From NCBI GenBank assembly GCA_963751795.1, contig CAVVVI010000005.1:1-64000 (forward strand): 64,000 nt of DNA, read 5' to 3'. The stretch is from BOG-908 sp963751795 (GTDB lineage: Bacteria > Pseudomonadota > Alphaproteobacteria > Acetobacterales > Acetobacteraceae). Shown piece after piece: positions 35,061 through 43,486 of the stretch (positions are counted from its first letter, which is position 1; each line of letters opens with the position of its first letter). Below the pieces are notes generated by a model. That model ran no database searches. It was not told the origin of the DNA and worked only from the letters and a program-made list of their open reading frames with translations. The translations under genes and the position numbers were made by a program.

Positions 35061-36100
35061 ACTTCGCCAGCGACAACACTGCCCCGGTCTCCCCCGAGAT
35101 CCTGCGCGCCATGGAGGCGGCCAACACCGGCAACGTATCCTCCTACGGCGCCGATCCGCTCACGGCCCGGCTGTCGGCCATGCTGCGCGACACGTTCGAG
35201 ACCGACCTGGTCGCCTACCCGGTGGCCACCGGCACGGCCGCCAACGCGCTGGCGCTGGCCACGGTGGTGCGCCCGTACGGTGCCGTCATCTGCTACGACG
35301 AAGCCCACATCGCCACCGACGAATGCGGCGCGCCGGAATTCTACACTGGCGGCGCCAAGCTGATGACCCTGCCCTCGGCCACGGGCCGGATCACCGCCAT
35401 GCAGGTGGAAGCCGCCATGGCGCGCGCCATCGATGGCGGCGTGCATCACGTGCTGCCCGAGGCGGTAAGCATCACCCAGGCGACCGAGTGGGGCACGGTG
35501 TACGACATTGCCCAGATCGGCGCGGTGGGCGAGGCCTGCCGCCGCCGCGGCGTGCATCTGCACATGGATGGCGCCCGCTTCGCCAACGCGCTGGCCCATC
35601 TCGGCTGCTCGCCCGCGGAGATGACGTGGAAGGCCGGCGTGGACGTGCTCTCCTTCGGCGCCACCAAGAACGGCGCGCTCGCCGCCGAGGCGGTGATCTT
35701 CTTCAACCCTGCTTTGGCCGCGGGCTTCGAGCGCCGCCGCAAGCGCGCGGGCCAGCTCTGGTCCAAGCTGCGCTTTCTCTCCGCCCAGCTCACCGGCTAC
35801 CTCGAAGGCGACCTCTGGCTGCGCAACGCGCGGCACGCCAACGCCATCGCGCAGCGCCTGGCTGCCGGCCTGGCCACCCTGCCCAGCGCCCGGCTGATCC
35901 AGGAGGTGCAGGCCAACGAGCTGTTCGTGGCCATGCCGGACGCGCTGATCGAAGCGCTGCAGGCCGCCGGTGCCGTCTTCTACCGCTGGATCGACGTGGC
36001 GGGCGTGGACGAGCCGGTGATCCGCCTGGTGACCAGCTACGCCACCACGCCGGCGGAGGTGGACCGCTTCCTGGCCCTGGCGCGCGAGCACTCCGCCTGA
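35057..36100 (+). CDS. Low-specificity L-threonine aldolase-type PLP enzyme
   Basis: This 347-aa fold-type I PLP enzyme should cleave threonine or related beta-hydroxy amino acids to glycine and an aldehyde. The cofactor lysine is in VLSFGATKNGALAAEAV, and the Asp contacting the pyridine nitrogen is in VHLHMDGARFANAL. FASDNTAPVSPEIL at the N-terminus and the SYGADPLTARL stretch are typical of the LtaE group. Beta-eliminating lyases share this fold, so substrate is inferred. It follows dapB with an ATGA overlap, and a strong hairpin covers its last codons. Confidence 0.88.
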   Translation: MNFASDNTAPVSPEILRAMEAANTGNVSSYGADPLTARLSAMLRDTFETDLVAYPVATGTAANALALATVVRPYGAVICYDEAHIATDECGAPEFYTGGAKLMTLPSATGRITAMQVEAAMARAIDGGVHHVLPEAVSITQATEWGTVYDIAQIGAVGEACRRRGVHLHMDGARFANALAHLGCSPAEMTWKAGVDVLSFGATKNGALAAEAVIFFNPALAAGFERRRKRAGQLWSKLRFLSAQLTGYLEGDLWLRNARHANAIAQRLAAGLATLPSARLIQEVQANELFVAMPDALIEALQAAGAVFYRWIDVAGVDEPVIRLVTSYATTPAEVDRFLALAREHSA

Positions 36101-36115
36101 GCGCGCCAGGGCCAG
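36071..36115. terminator. Bidirectional terminator overlapping the end of the aldolase gene
   Basis: A perfect 15-bp stem, CTGGCCCTGGCGCGC (36071-36085) with GCGCGCCAGGGCCAG (36101-36115), encloses a 15-base loop that ends with the TGA stop. The left arm is coding sequence (residues LALAR). The element lies between convergent genes and can serve both. Confidence 0.75.
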
Positions 36116-36121
36116 CCGTGC

Positions 36122-38362
36122 CTACTTGCCTTCGATGACGCCCCGCGCCGCATCCAGCCGGTCGCTGTAGGCGTCCAGCGCCGCGGCGGTGATCTTGGCG
36201 TAGCGGTCGGCATCGCTCCAGCGCCGTTCCTCAATAGCCTCGCGCACCGCCGGCAGAGTTTTGGCCTGGTAGCCGGTGAAGCGCCCCGGCGCGGTGATCA
36301 GGTTGCGGTACCAGGGCCGCCCCGGCAGCCCGCCTTCCGGCGCCAACGTCTGGTCGATGGTCAGCATCAGGCCGTCCAGCCTGGCCGCGCGGTCTGGCGG
36401 CAGTGCCGCACCGCCCTGCGCCAGCGCGGCATCGTAGCCGTGCGCGCTGCGGGCCAGGTGCGCCACCGCGTTGTCGAGCACGGCAAACTCCAGGAACGGC
36501 ACCGGGCCCAGCGCCTCCGGCGCCGCATTCGGGCGGGTCGGATCGGCCGCGAGGTGGAAGGCGTGGTCGCGCAGCAGGCCCGCCTGCAGATCGGCCTTCT
36601 GCCGCATGGCGTTGGTCATTGCCTTCACCTCGGCCACGTAACCCGCCACCGCCTCGGCCAGGTCACCCGCGCGCTGCTGCGGCAGCGGCGCATCCGCGGC
36701 CCGCAGCACGGCGCGGCCCACCGTCTTGGCCAGCAGCGCGTCATAGGCGAACCCCGGATCCACGAAGCGGCCGTGGTGCTCCCACGTGTCGTAGGCCGAA
36801 TGATACACGCCGCCCATCTCGCCCTCGCCGCCATAGCCGAAATCGAGCGCCGCCAGGCCGAGATGCTGCAGGAAGCTGGAGAAATCCGAGCCCGAGCCGA
36901 GCGCCTCGATGGGCAGATCCAACGCCGGGTTGGCCGCGATCTTGGCCTCGGCCACCTCGTGCGGCGAGGCGTCCGGCGCCAGCGCCTTCACGCGCAGCTG
37001 GGCCCGCAGCCGGGCGCCTACCGTAACATGCGTCTCCGGGTCGGTGACATCGGCCGCGATGCCGCTGGCGAAATGCCGCCAATCCGGGCTGCCGGCCACG
37101 CTCAGCGTGCCGCGGCCGTTCTCGTCGGAGTTGATGTAGATCACCGCGTGGCGGCGCAGCTCCTCGGCATGCGTCTCGGCCCATTCGGTGGAGCCGATCA
37201 GGCCGGGCTCCTCGCCATCCCAGCTCGCGTAGATGATGGTCCGCTTCGGGCGGAAGCCGGCATGCACCATTCCGCCGATCGCCTGCGCCTCGGCCAGCAG
37301 CGCCGACTGCCCGCTCAGCGGATCGCTGGCGCCGAACACCCAACCATCATGATGATTGCCGCGGATCACCCACGAATCCGGCAGCTCGGCGCCGCGGATG
37401 GTGGCGATCACGTCATAGACCGGCTTCTGGCTCCAATCCGAATGCACCGCGAGATGCACAGGCGGCCCGCCTGGCCCGACATGGTAGGTGATCGGCAGCC
37501 CGCCGCGCCAACCCTCGGGCGCCACGTCGCCATCCATCGCGGCCAGGAAATGCTGCGCGTCGCCGTAGCCGATGGGCAGCGCCGGGATTTTCAGGATTAC
37601 CCGGGCATCCGCCCGCTCGATCCGCTTGGCGCCGTCGGTGGCGCCCACACCCGGCGTGAGCGGGTCGCCGGGATAGAGCGGCATGTCGGCCACCGAGCCG
37701 CGCTGGATGCCCTGCGGCGGGCGCATCGGGCCGTCCGGATAGGTGCGGCCGGCGGCGTAGCCGTCATCGGCCGGGTCGGAATAGATGATGCAGCCGACCG
37801 CCCCGTGATCCTGCGCCAGCTTCGGCTTCAGCCCGCGCCAGCCATGGCCGTAACGCGCGATCACGATCTTGCCGCGCACGTCGATGCCCATGCGCTGCAG
37901 CGCCAGGTAGTCGTCCTGCATGCCGTAATTGACGTAAACCAGCGGCGCGGTCACGTCGCCGTCGCCCTGGTAGGCGAGATAGGCCGGCAGCGCATCCTGC
38001 GTGCGTGCCGAACTGGCATCGCCGGGCACCGCACGCTCCTGCAGCGTGGCGCGGAACGGGTTCTGGCCGGTGGTCTCCAACACTTCGCTCACCGGCGTCG
38101 GGTAGAGCACCTGGAAGGTCTCGATATGCGCGTCCCAACCCCATTGGCGGAACAGGCCGAGCTCGTACTCGGCATTGGCCTTGTCGTGCGCGCCGCCGAC
38201 CTGGTTGGGCGCACTGGCCATCTGCTTCATCCAGCCGCTGATCTGGTCAGGGTAGATGGCGGCATCCAGGCTGCGCTCCAGCGTCGCCTGGTCGGCCTGC
38301 GGCTCGGGGGCTGCGGCGGCGATCAGGGCGGCGCTGGCGAGGAGCAGGGTTAGGCGGCGCAT
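36122..38362 (-). CDS. Secreted M28 peptidase, glutamate-carboxypeptidase-II-like
   Basis: This 746-aa exported protein has the three-part layout of the carboxypeptidase II/transferrin-receptor-like family. A signal peptide starts at ATG 38362 (MRRLTLLLASAALIAAAA). A PA domain carries YVNYGMQDDYLALQRMG and GKIVIARYGHGWRG. The di-zinc M28 core shows GNHHDGWVFGASDPLSGQSALL, SWDGEEPGLIGSTEWAE and INSDENGRG. A C-terminal helical dimerisation region ends the protein (RFTGYQAKTLPAVREAIEE). The zinc ligands His, Asp and Glu are present, so it should be active on peptide C-termini in the periplasm. The longer frame to 38428 reads into the hairpin repeat. Confidence 0.9.
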   Translation of the reverse strand: MRRLTLLLASAALIAAAAPEPQADQATLERSLDAAIYPDQISGWMKQMASAPNQVGGAHDKANAEYELGLFRQWGWDAHIETFQVLYPTPVSEVLETTGQNPFRATLQERAVPGDASSARTQDALPAYLAYQGDGDVTAPLVYVNYGMQDDYLALQRMGIDVRGKIVIARYGHGWRGLKPKLAQDHGAVGCIIYSDPADDGYAAGRTYPDGPMRPPQGIQRGSVADMPLYPGDPLTPGVGATDGAKRIERADARVILKIPALPIGYGDAQHFLAAMDGDVAPEGWRGGLPITYHVGPGGPPVHLAVHSDWSQKPVYDVIATIRGAELPDSWVIRGNHHDGWVFGASDPLSGQSALLAEAQAIGGMVHAGFRPKRTIIYASWDGEEPGLIGSTEWAETHAEELRRHAVIYINSDENGRGTLSVAGSPDWRHFASGIAADVTDPETHVTVGARLRAQLRVKALAPDASPHEVAEAKIAANPALDLPIEALGSGSDFSSFLQHLGLAALDFGYGGEGEMGGVYHSAYDTWEHHGRFVDPGFAYDALLAKTVGRAVLRAADAPLPQQRAGDLAEAVAGYVAEVKAMTNAMRQKADLQAGLLRDHAFHLAADPTRPNAAPEALGPVPFLEFAVLDNAVAHLARSAHGYDAALAQGGAALPPDRAARLDGLMLTIDQTLAPEGGLPGRPWYRNLITAPGRFTGYQAKTLPAVREAIEERRWSDADRYAKITAAALDAYSDRLDAARGVIEGK

Positions 38363-38385
38363 GCGGGCATCCTTAGGAAGGAGGG

Positions 38386-38518
38386 AAGGCCTTCTTTTTT
38401 GAAAAAAAGAAGCAAAAAACTTTTGCATCTATCGACCCGGTGCGGCGCGCGCTGGTCGGCTTGGGCGCGACAGCGGAGTCAAAGTCTTTTGCTTCTTTTC
38501 TTCAGAAAAGAAGGCCTT
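38386..38518. repeat. Dispersed A/T-rich hairpin element, copy 2 (large inverted pair)
   Basis: Two copies of the module seen at 6.2 kb face each other. The left arm AAGGCCTTCTTTTTTGAA... spans 38386-38425 and the right arm, its near inverse ending in AAGAAGGCCTT, spans 38480-38518, with about 55 bases between. Including the spacer GCGACAGCGGAGTC, the right half is nearly identical over about 50 bases to 6145-6200 in reverse complement. Here it lies between two genes on the same strand, folD upstream and the peptidase gene downstream. The folD stop codon is inside the right arm. Confidence 0.75.
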
Positions 38519-39356
38519 GCCTCCGCGCGATAGCCGCCTCCAACGTATTTTCCAGCAGGCAAGCGATTGTCATCGGCCCCACCCCGCCCGGCACCGGCGT
38601 GATCGCGGCGGCATGGCCTACGCACGCGTCGAACGCCACGTCGCCCACCAGGCGGCCATCCGGCAGCCGGTTGATGCCGACATCGATCACCACCGCGCCG
38701 GGCTTGATCCAATCACCGCGCACCATCTCCGCCCGGCCCACCGCAGCCACCACGATGTCGGCGCGGCGGCATTCGCCCTGCAGGTCGCGCGTGCGGGAAT
38801 GGGCCAGCGTGACGGTGGCGTTGGCGGCCGTCAGCAGCCCGGCCACTGGCCGGCCGACGATGGCCGAGCGCCCCAGCACGATGGCCCGCGCCCCGTCCAG
38901 CGCTACGCCGGCATGGTCCAGCAGCTTCATCACGCCGCGCGGCGTGCATGGCGTCAGCGCGCGCTGACCATCCGCCACGCGGCCGGCGTTGAGCGGATGG
39001 AAGCCATCCACGTCCTTGGCCGGATCGATCGCCTCGATCACCGCGCGCGGCGCGATATGGGCCGGCAGCGGCAGCTGCACCAGGATGCCGTCGGTCTCGG
39101 GATCGGCGTTCAGCCTGGCCACGACCTCAAGCAGCGCGGCCTGGGTGGTGTCGGCCGGCAGGCGGATCGTCTGTGCCCGCAGGCCCGCCTCGCGCGCCGC
39201 ACGGTCCTTGGCGCGCACATAGACGGCGCTGGCCGGGTTCTCGCCCACCAGCACCACCGCCAGCCCGGGCCGGTAGGGCAGCGCGGCCGCGCGCCGCGCG
39301 ATGCCGGCCCGCAGCTCTGCCGCCAGCGCCCGGCCGTCGAGCAGGCGCGCGCTCAG
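38502..39356 (-). CDS. folD: Bifunctional methylenetetrahydrofolate dehydrogenase/cyclohydrolase
   Basis: This 284-aa enzyme oxidises 5,10-methylene-THF and hydrolyses the product to 10-formyl-THF. The family motifs are clear: NPASAVYVRAKDRAAREAG with the active-site Lys, DGILVQLPLP, PAKDVDGFHPLN, the NADP loop VLGRSAIVGRPVAGLL and the end ITPVPGGVGPMTIACLL. No ATG, GTG or TTG occurs near the expected start. The frame is open far upstream through yggT, but similarity begins at SARLLDGRALAAEL. The best start is CTG at 39356, overlapping the yggT stop as CTGA. The last codons (RRQGLLF) are written by the dispersed repeat. Confidence 0.85.
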   Translation of the reverse strand: MSARLLDGRALAAELRAGIARRAAALPYRPGLAVVLVGENPASAVYVRAKDRAAREAGLRAQTIRLPADTTQAALLEVVARLNADPETDGILVQLPLPAHIAPRAVIEAIDPAKDVDGFHPLNAGRVADGQRALTPCTPRGVMKLLDHAGVALDGARAIVLGRSAIVGRPVAGLLTAANATVTLAHSRTRDLQGECRRADIVVAAVGRAEMVRGDWIKPGAVVIDVGINRLPDGRLVGDVAFDACVGHAAAITPVPGGVGPMTIACLLENTLEAAIARRQGLLF

Positions 39357-39664
39357 AACAGCGGTATCCCGGCCGACATCTCGATTTGCAGCAGCAACGG
39401 CTCGATGATGTAGCGGATGGCCAGCATGGCCACGAGCGGGCTGAGATCGAGCCCGCTGAAGTTCGGCAGCACGCGCCGGATCGGCCGCAGCACGGGTTCG
39501 GTGATGCGGAACAGAAAGTCGCCGATCGTCCAGACGAAGCGGTTGCGCCCGTCCAGCACCCCGAACGAGATCAGCGTGCTGACCACCGCCGACAGCAGCA
39601 GCGCCCAGAAGAACATCTGCAGGACGACGAAAACGAGGTCGAAAAGGTTTTTGGCGAGGAGCAC
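39353..39664 (-). CDS. YggT-family membrane protein
   Basis: This 103-aa protein has two hydrophobic spans, about residues 9-33 (LVFVVLQMFFWALLLSAVVSTL) and 75-94 (LDLSPLVAMLAIRYIIEPLL). They flank the YggT signature ITEPVLRPIRRVLPNFSGLDLSPL. Family members are linked to osmotic shock tolerance and to protein insertion and cell division in other organisms. The exact role is unsettled. It overlaps folD at the stop/start junction (CTGA), so folD translation is probably coupled to it. Confidence 0.9.
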   Translation of the reverse strand: MLLAKNLFDLVFVVLQMFFWALLLSAVVSTLISFGVLDGRNRFVWTIGDFLFRITEPVLRPIRRVLPNFSGLDLSPLVAMLAIRYIIEPLLLQIEMSAGIPLF

Positions 39665-39811
39665 GAGGGCCTCCGGGACGGGCGGCGGAAGCTAGTCGGG
39701 GGCGCCAAGCCAGGCAAGGTGGGCGCCGCGATGGGCGCACTTGACGCCGCCGCGCCGGCCTGAGCATTGTCCGCCGCCTGCACGATAGCACCGTGCGCCT
39801 CCGGGCTCCGG

Positions 39812-39887
39812 GGGGCTGTAGCTCAGTTGGGAGAGCGCCTCGTTCGCAATGAGGAGGTCAGCGGTTCGATCCCGCTCAGCTCCACCA
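39812..39887 (+). tRNA. tRNA-Ala (anticodon CGC)
   Basis: A complete 76-base cloverleaf is seen. The acceptor stem is GGGGCTG with CAGCTCC, the D-arm GCTC/GAGC, and the anticodon stem CCTCG/TGAGG has loop TTCGCAA with anticodon CGC. The T-arm has GGTTCGATCC. The discriminator is A and the 3' CCA is encoded (39885-39887). It reads the GCG alanine codon, which is heavily used in this window. Confidence 0.95.
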
Positions 39888-40112
39888 ATCCCTTCCCGCT
39901 TCGCCAAGCCATTCACCCGCTGCGGTTGCAAACCGGGCACCATTGCATGCGCTTGTATCGCCGTTGCACTGGATCCACCAAACACGCGTGATCGTTGCAA
40001 ACTGGCCGATAAGCCACACCCGCGCCCCTGCTGCACGACCTCTCAATTTCGTGTAGTTCGCAGAAATTCGTTCTGACGCAGGTTACAACCTGTGGTTCGG
40101 CAGGGGCTTTTT
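39888..40112 (+). promoter_or_regulatory. Leader region of orphan response regulator gene with palindrome
   Basis: This 225-base region after the tRNA has lower GC than its surroundings. A 14-base palindrome, CAGGTT-AC-AACCTG, lies at 40079-40092, twenty bases before the TTG start, and could be an operator. No clear terminator follows the tRNA. Confidence 0.35.
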
Positions 40113-40472
40113 TTGGACATTTTGCTCGTCGAGGATGACGACCTGGTGCGGGACTGCCTCTATGAGGCGCTCCACGAAGCCGGTCTGGCGACGGAAGGCA
40201 GCGGCTCGGCCGAGGCGGCGCTGGGGCTGCTGGACGCGCGGCACCCGCCCGGTGTGGTGGTGACCGACATCAATCTGGGCCCGGGCATGGACGGGCTGGC
40301 GTTTGCGCGGGCGGCCCGCGAGGTTTGCCCCGGCCTGCCGGTGGTGTTCATCAGCGGCCGCTACGCCGAACTGCGCAACATGATGCCGCACGAGCGCTTC
40401 CTGCCCAAACCGTTCACCACCCCGGCCCTGCTGCGCGCCATCGAGGACGTGCGCGCCGCGGTGAAGGTCTAG
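40113..40472 (+). CDS. Single-domain response regulator (orphan)
   Basis: This 119-aa protein is a lone receiver domain without output domain. The acidic pocket is EDDD (residues 7-10), the phospho-acceptor Asp52 lies in VVTDINLGPGMDG, the switch Ser in VFISGR and the Lys in LPKPF. I start at TTG 40113, which has AGGGG six bases upstream and gives the canonical MDILLVEDD opening. The GTG at 40092 lies inside a palindrome without a ribosome site. Its stop overlaps that of the convergent glycosyltransferase gene on the sequence CTAG. The cognate kinase is unknown. Confidence 0.87.
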   Translation: MDILLVEDDDLVRDCLYEALHEAGLATEGSGSAEAALGLLDARHPPGVVVTDINLGPGMDGLAFARAAREVCPGLPVVFISGRYAELRNMMPHERFLPKPFTTPALLRAIEDVRAAVKV

Positions 40473-42115
40473 GGGCCGCCTCGGCGCAGCTCGAGGACCA
40501 GGCTCACCCAGCGGCCGCGCGAGTAGTTGAACCCGGCCACCTCGCCGGCCCTGCGGGTGGCCAAACCTGAAGCTGCCGTGGCTGCTTCGAAGGCGGCCGC
40601 CTGCGGAGCGGCCAGCAGCACCGCCCTGGCGGAACCCTGCCGCATCGCGCGGGCGGCATCGGCGCCGTCGAACAGCACCAGCGTGCGCGGGCCGGTCAGA
40701 AACATCAGGCTCGGCTCGGCATAGCCGGCGACGGCCAGCCCATCGCCCGAGGCGTTCCAGCCCGGCCATTGCTGCCGCAGCAGCGCGGCCGCGCGCGGTG
40801 CGATCCACAGCGCCTGCAACGACGGCAGCTCGATCTGAAGAAGCCCCGCATACAGCACGGCGCAGGCGAGCACGGCCGGCAGCCCGGGCCGGCGCCAGGC
40901 CAGCACGCCGGCCAGCAGTGCGCCGGCGGCGGGCAGCACGCCCAGCCACCACGCGCCACCCAGCGCGATTGGCAGCGCCAGCGCGGCCACGGCCAGCAGC
41001 AGGCCAGCCAGCGCCAACCCGGCCAGGCCGAGACGGCGCGCCCAGGCCGCGGCGCGCGTCGCCGGCTGACCGGCCCGCAGCCCGCGCGCGGCGAGCAGGA
41101 ACAGCGCCGGGTAGAGCGGCAAGGTGTAATGCGGCAGCTTGGTCGGCACCGCCTCGAACACGAGCCAGGCCGGCAGCGCCCAGGCGATCAGGAAGCGCGT
41201 CGCAGGCTCGCGCCGCGCTGCCCAGGCAGCCGGCAGTGCGGCGATGACGGCCAGGCTGGACGGGAAGGCCAGCAGTGGCAGCAGCAGCAGATGCAGCCCG
41301 GGGATGCCGCCATGGGCTTCGGCACCGCCGGCCAGCTTGCCCGCCAGATCGCCGCCCACCGCCTGGGCAAAGAAGGCGCCGTGCGTCGCCACGCCGATCG
41401 CGGCGAACCACGGCGCCACGCAGGCCAGCATCAGCGGCACGCCCCAGGCCGGCCGCAGCACCCGCAGCCACGCCGCCCGCCGCGCGCCGGCGCACAGCGT
41501 GGCCGCCGCCAGGCCGGCCACCATCGGCGTGATCGGGCCCTTGATAAGGATGCCGGCTGCCAGCGCGAGCCAGAACGCCGCCGCCTGCCAGCGCCGCAGC
41601 GGCAACTCCAGCCAGGCGCGCGCCAGCAGCGCCATCGCGACGGTGGTGACACCCAGCAGCGCCGCGTCGGTCTTGGCGATGTGCGTCTCGGTGGTCAGGA
41701 TCACGCAGCCGGCCAGCATGGCGCCGGCCAGCAGCGCGGCCCGGCGGTCGGCCAGCAGCCACAGCCCGGCCGCGTAGGTGGCCAGCACGGCCGCCATCCC
41801 GCCCAGTAGCGAGGGGATGCGGTATGGCCAGATCGGGTTGGCGAGGCCAGGCCCCGCGGCGGCCGCGAACGGCGCCTGCAGCCAGTAGATGCCGATCGGC
41901 TTGCGCAGCCGCGGCACGGTGCCGTTCATGATGCGCACGTAGTCGCCGCTCTCGTTCATCTGCCGCGTCGCCTGCGCGAAGCGGCTCTCGTCGCGGTCGC
42001 CGGGCGGCAGGGTGAAGAAGCCGGGCAGCCACAGCGCCAGGCACAGCAGACTCAGCGCGAGCGCGTGGCGGAGGGATACGCGCGGCCGCTCCGCAGCGCT
42101 TTCGTCCTGGGGCAT
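40469..42115 (-). CDS. ArnT-like membrane glycosyltransferase (PMT/GT39-83 type)
   Basis: This 548-aa polytopic protein resembles ArnT, which transfers aminoarabinose from undecaprenyl phosphate to lipid A, and protein mannosyltransferases of the same fold. The N-terminal helix is followed by the catalytic loop PGDRDESRFAQATRQM, then GDYVRIMNGTVPRLRKPIGIYWLQA. About twelve hydrophobic segments follow, with a conserved KLPHYTLPLYPALFLL stretch and a C-terminal soluble domain of about 110 residues. The acceptor and sugar cannot be read from sequence. The start at 42115 is 48 bases from the divergent rsmB. Confidence 0.87.
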   Translation of the reverse strand: MPQDESAAERPRVSLRHALALSLLCLALWLPGFFTLPPGDRDESRFAQATRQMNESGDYVRIMNGTVPRLRKPIGIYWLQAPFAAAAGPGLANPIWPYRIPSLLGGMAAVLATYAAGLWLLADRRAALLAGAMLAGCVILTTETHIAKTDAALLGVTTVAMALLARAWLELPLRRWQAAAFWLALAAGILIKGPITPMVAGLAAATLCAGARRAAWLRVLRPAWGVPLMLACVAPWFAAIGVATHGAFFAQAVGGDLAGKLAGGAEAHGGIPGLHLLLLPLLAFPSSLAVIAALPAAWAARREPATRFLIAWALPAWLVFEAVPTKLPHYTLPLYPALFLLAARGLRAGQPATRAAAWARRLGLAGLALAGLLLAVAALALPIALGGAWWLGVLPAAGALLAGVLAWRRPGLPAVLACAVLYAGLLQIELPSLQALWIAPRAAALLRQQWPGWNASGDGLAVAGYAEPSLMFLTGPRTLVLFDGADAARAMRQGSARAVLLAAPQAAAFEAATAASGLATRRAGEVAGFNYSRGRWVSLVLELRRGGP

Positions 42116-42163
42116 GCGGCGGCGGGGTATCACGCGCGGCGTGGCTGCGCCATTACACGCCGG

Positions 42164-43393
42164 ATGGACCCGACCCGCCTGTTCGCCCTGCAGCTGCTGC
42201 GCGCCGTGATCGACCAGCATCGCGGCCTGGACGAGGCGCTCGACCGCCTGTCCGGCGAGGCGCGCGACCGGGCGGCGGCGCACCGGCTTGCCGCCACCGT
42301 GCTGCGCCGGGCCGGCACGCTGGATGCGGTGCTCGAGCCGCACATGAAGCGCGCGCCGCCCGATGCCGTGCGGCTGATCCTGCGCCTGGGGGCGGCCCAG
42401 CTGCTGCTGCTCGACACGCCGCCGCATGCGGCAGTGGCCACCAGCGTGGCGCTGGCCCGCGCGCAGAAGCTGACGCCATTCGCCGGGCTGGTGAACGCCG
42501 TGCTGCGCCGGGTGGCCGAAGGCGGCGCCGCCCAGATGGCCGAGCTCGATTCGCCGCGCCTGGATACGCCGCCCTGGCTGTGGGCGAGCTGGGGTGCCGA
42601 AGCCCGCGCCATCGCCCGCGCACATCAGCAGGAAGCGCCGCTGGACCTGACGCTGAAACCCGGCGCGGCCACCCCGGATGGCGGCACGCTGCTGCCCGGC
42701 GGCAGCGTGCGCCTGCCGGCCGGCACGCGGGTGACTGATCTGCCCGGCCTCGCCGCCGGCGCGTTCTGGGTGCAGGACGCAGCCGCGGCCTGGCCGGCGC
42801 GCCTGTTGGCGGCCGGCCCCGGCGAGCGCGTGGCCGATCTGTGCGCCGCCCCGGGCGGCAAGGCAGCGCAGCTGGCCGCCACCGGCGCCCACGTGATTGC
42901 CGTGGAGCACAACGAACGCCGCATGCCGCGCCTGCGCGAAAATTTCGACCGGCTCGGCCTGCGCGCCGATCTGGTGCAGGCCGACGCCAACACCTGGCGG
43001 CCGGCCGAACCGCTGAACGCGGTGCTGCTGGACGCGCCGTGCTCGGCCACCGGCACCATCCGCCGCCACCCCGACCTGCCGCACATCAAACGCGCGGCCG
43101 ACTTGCCGGCGCTGTGCGCGGGGCAGGACCGGCTGCTCGAATCGGCCGCGGCCATGCTGCGCCCCGGCGGCCGACTGATCTACGCGGTGTGCTCGCTGCA
43201 GCCCGAGGAAGGTCCGCAACGTGCCGCGGCGGCCGGGCGTTTCGGCCTGGCGCCGGCGCCGTTCACCGCGCAGGAGCTCGCTGCACTGCCGGAGTCGCAC
43301 ACCGAGGAGGGCTGGTTCCGCACCACCCCGGCCTTCTGGCCCGAGCGCGGCGGCATGGACGGTTTCTTCTGCGCGCGGTTCAGCAAAATCTAG
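42164..43393 (+). CDS. rsmB: 16S rRNA m5C967 methyltransferase (RsmB/NSUN family)
   Basis: This 409-aa enzyme methylates a cytosine of 16S rRNA using SAM. An N-terminal NusB-like RNA-binding domain (about residues 1-130; PHAAVATSVALARAQK, GLVNAVLRRV) precedes the Rossmann methyltransferase. The SAM loop is DLCAAPGGKAAQLA. The two catalytic cysteines lie in LLDAPCSATGTIRRHPD and LIYAVCSLQPEEG. It leads a same-strand run rsmB-rpe-heparinase-glycosyltransferase. Other m5C methyltransferases of the family look similar, so site 967 is inferred from the NusB domain. Confidence 0.92.
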   Translation: MDPTRLFALQLLRAVIDQHRGLDEALDRLSGEARDRAAAHRLAATVLRRAGTLDAVLEPHMKRAPPDAVRLILRLGAAQLLLLDTPPHAAVATSVALARAQKLTPFAGLVNAVLRRVAEGGAAQMAELDSPRLDTPPWLWASWGAEARAIARAHQQEAPLDLTLKPGAATPDGGTLLPGGSVRLPAGTRVTDLPGLAAGAFWVQDAAAAWPARLLAAGPGERVADLCAAPGGKAAQLAATGAHVIAVEHNERRMPRLRENFDRLGLRADLVQADANTWRPAEPLNAVLLDAPCSATGTIRRHPDLPHIKRAADLPALCAGQDRLLESAAAMLRPGGRLIYAVCSLQPEEGPQRAAAAGRFGLAPAPFTAQELAALPESHTEEGWFRTTPAFWPERGGMDGFFCARFSKI

Positions 43394-43486
43394 GCCCGCC
43401 GGCCCGCCACGAAGTTTTTCCGCCGATTGGCGCAAAAGAGGGCGCCTCGCCTTCCCGTCACTGACCCCACGCCGTAGAACCGCCGG

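Noticed and set aside
40092..40112. GTG start for the receiver gene
   Set aside because: It lacks a ribosome site and lies in a palindrome, while TTG 40113 has AGGGG at proper spacing and gives the canonical N-terminus.
43394..43486. Further copy of the dispersed repeat (GAAGTTTTTCCGCCGATTGGCG) between rsmB and rpe
   Set aside because: Only a TTTTT tract and a 4-bp stem are shared; too little to call homologous.
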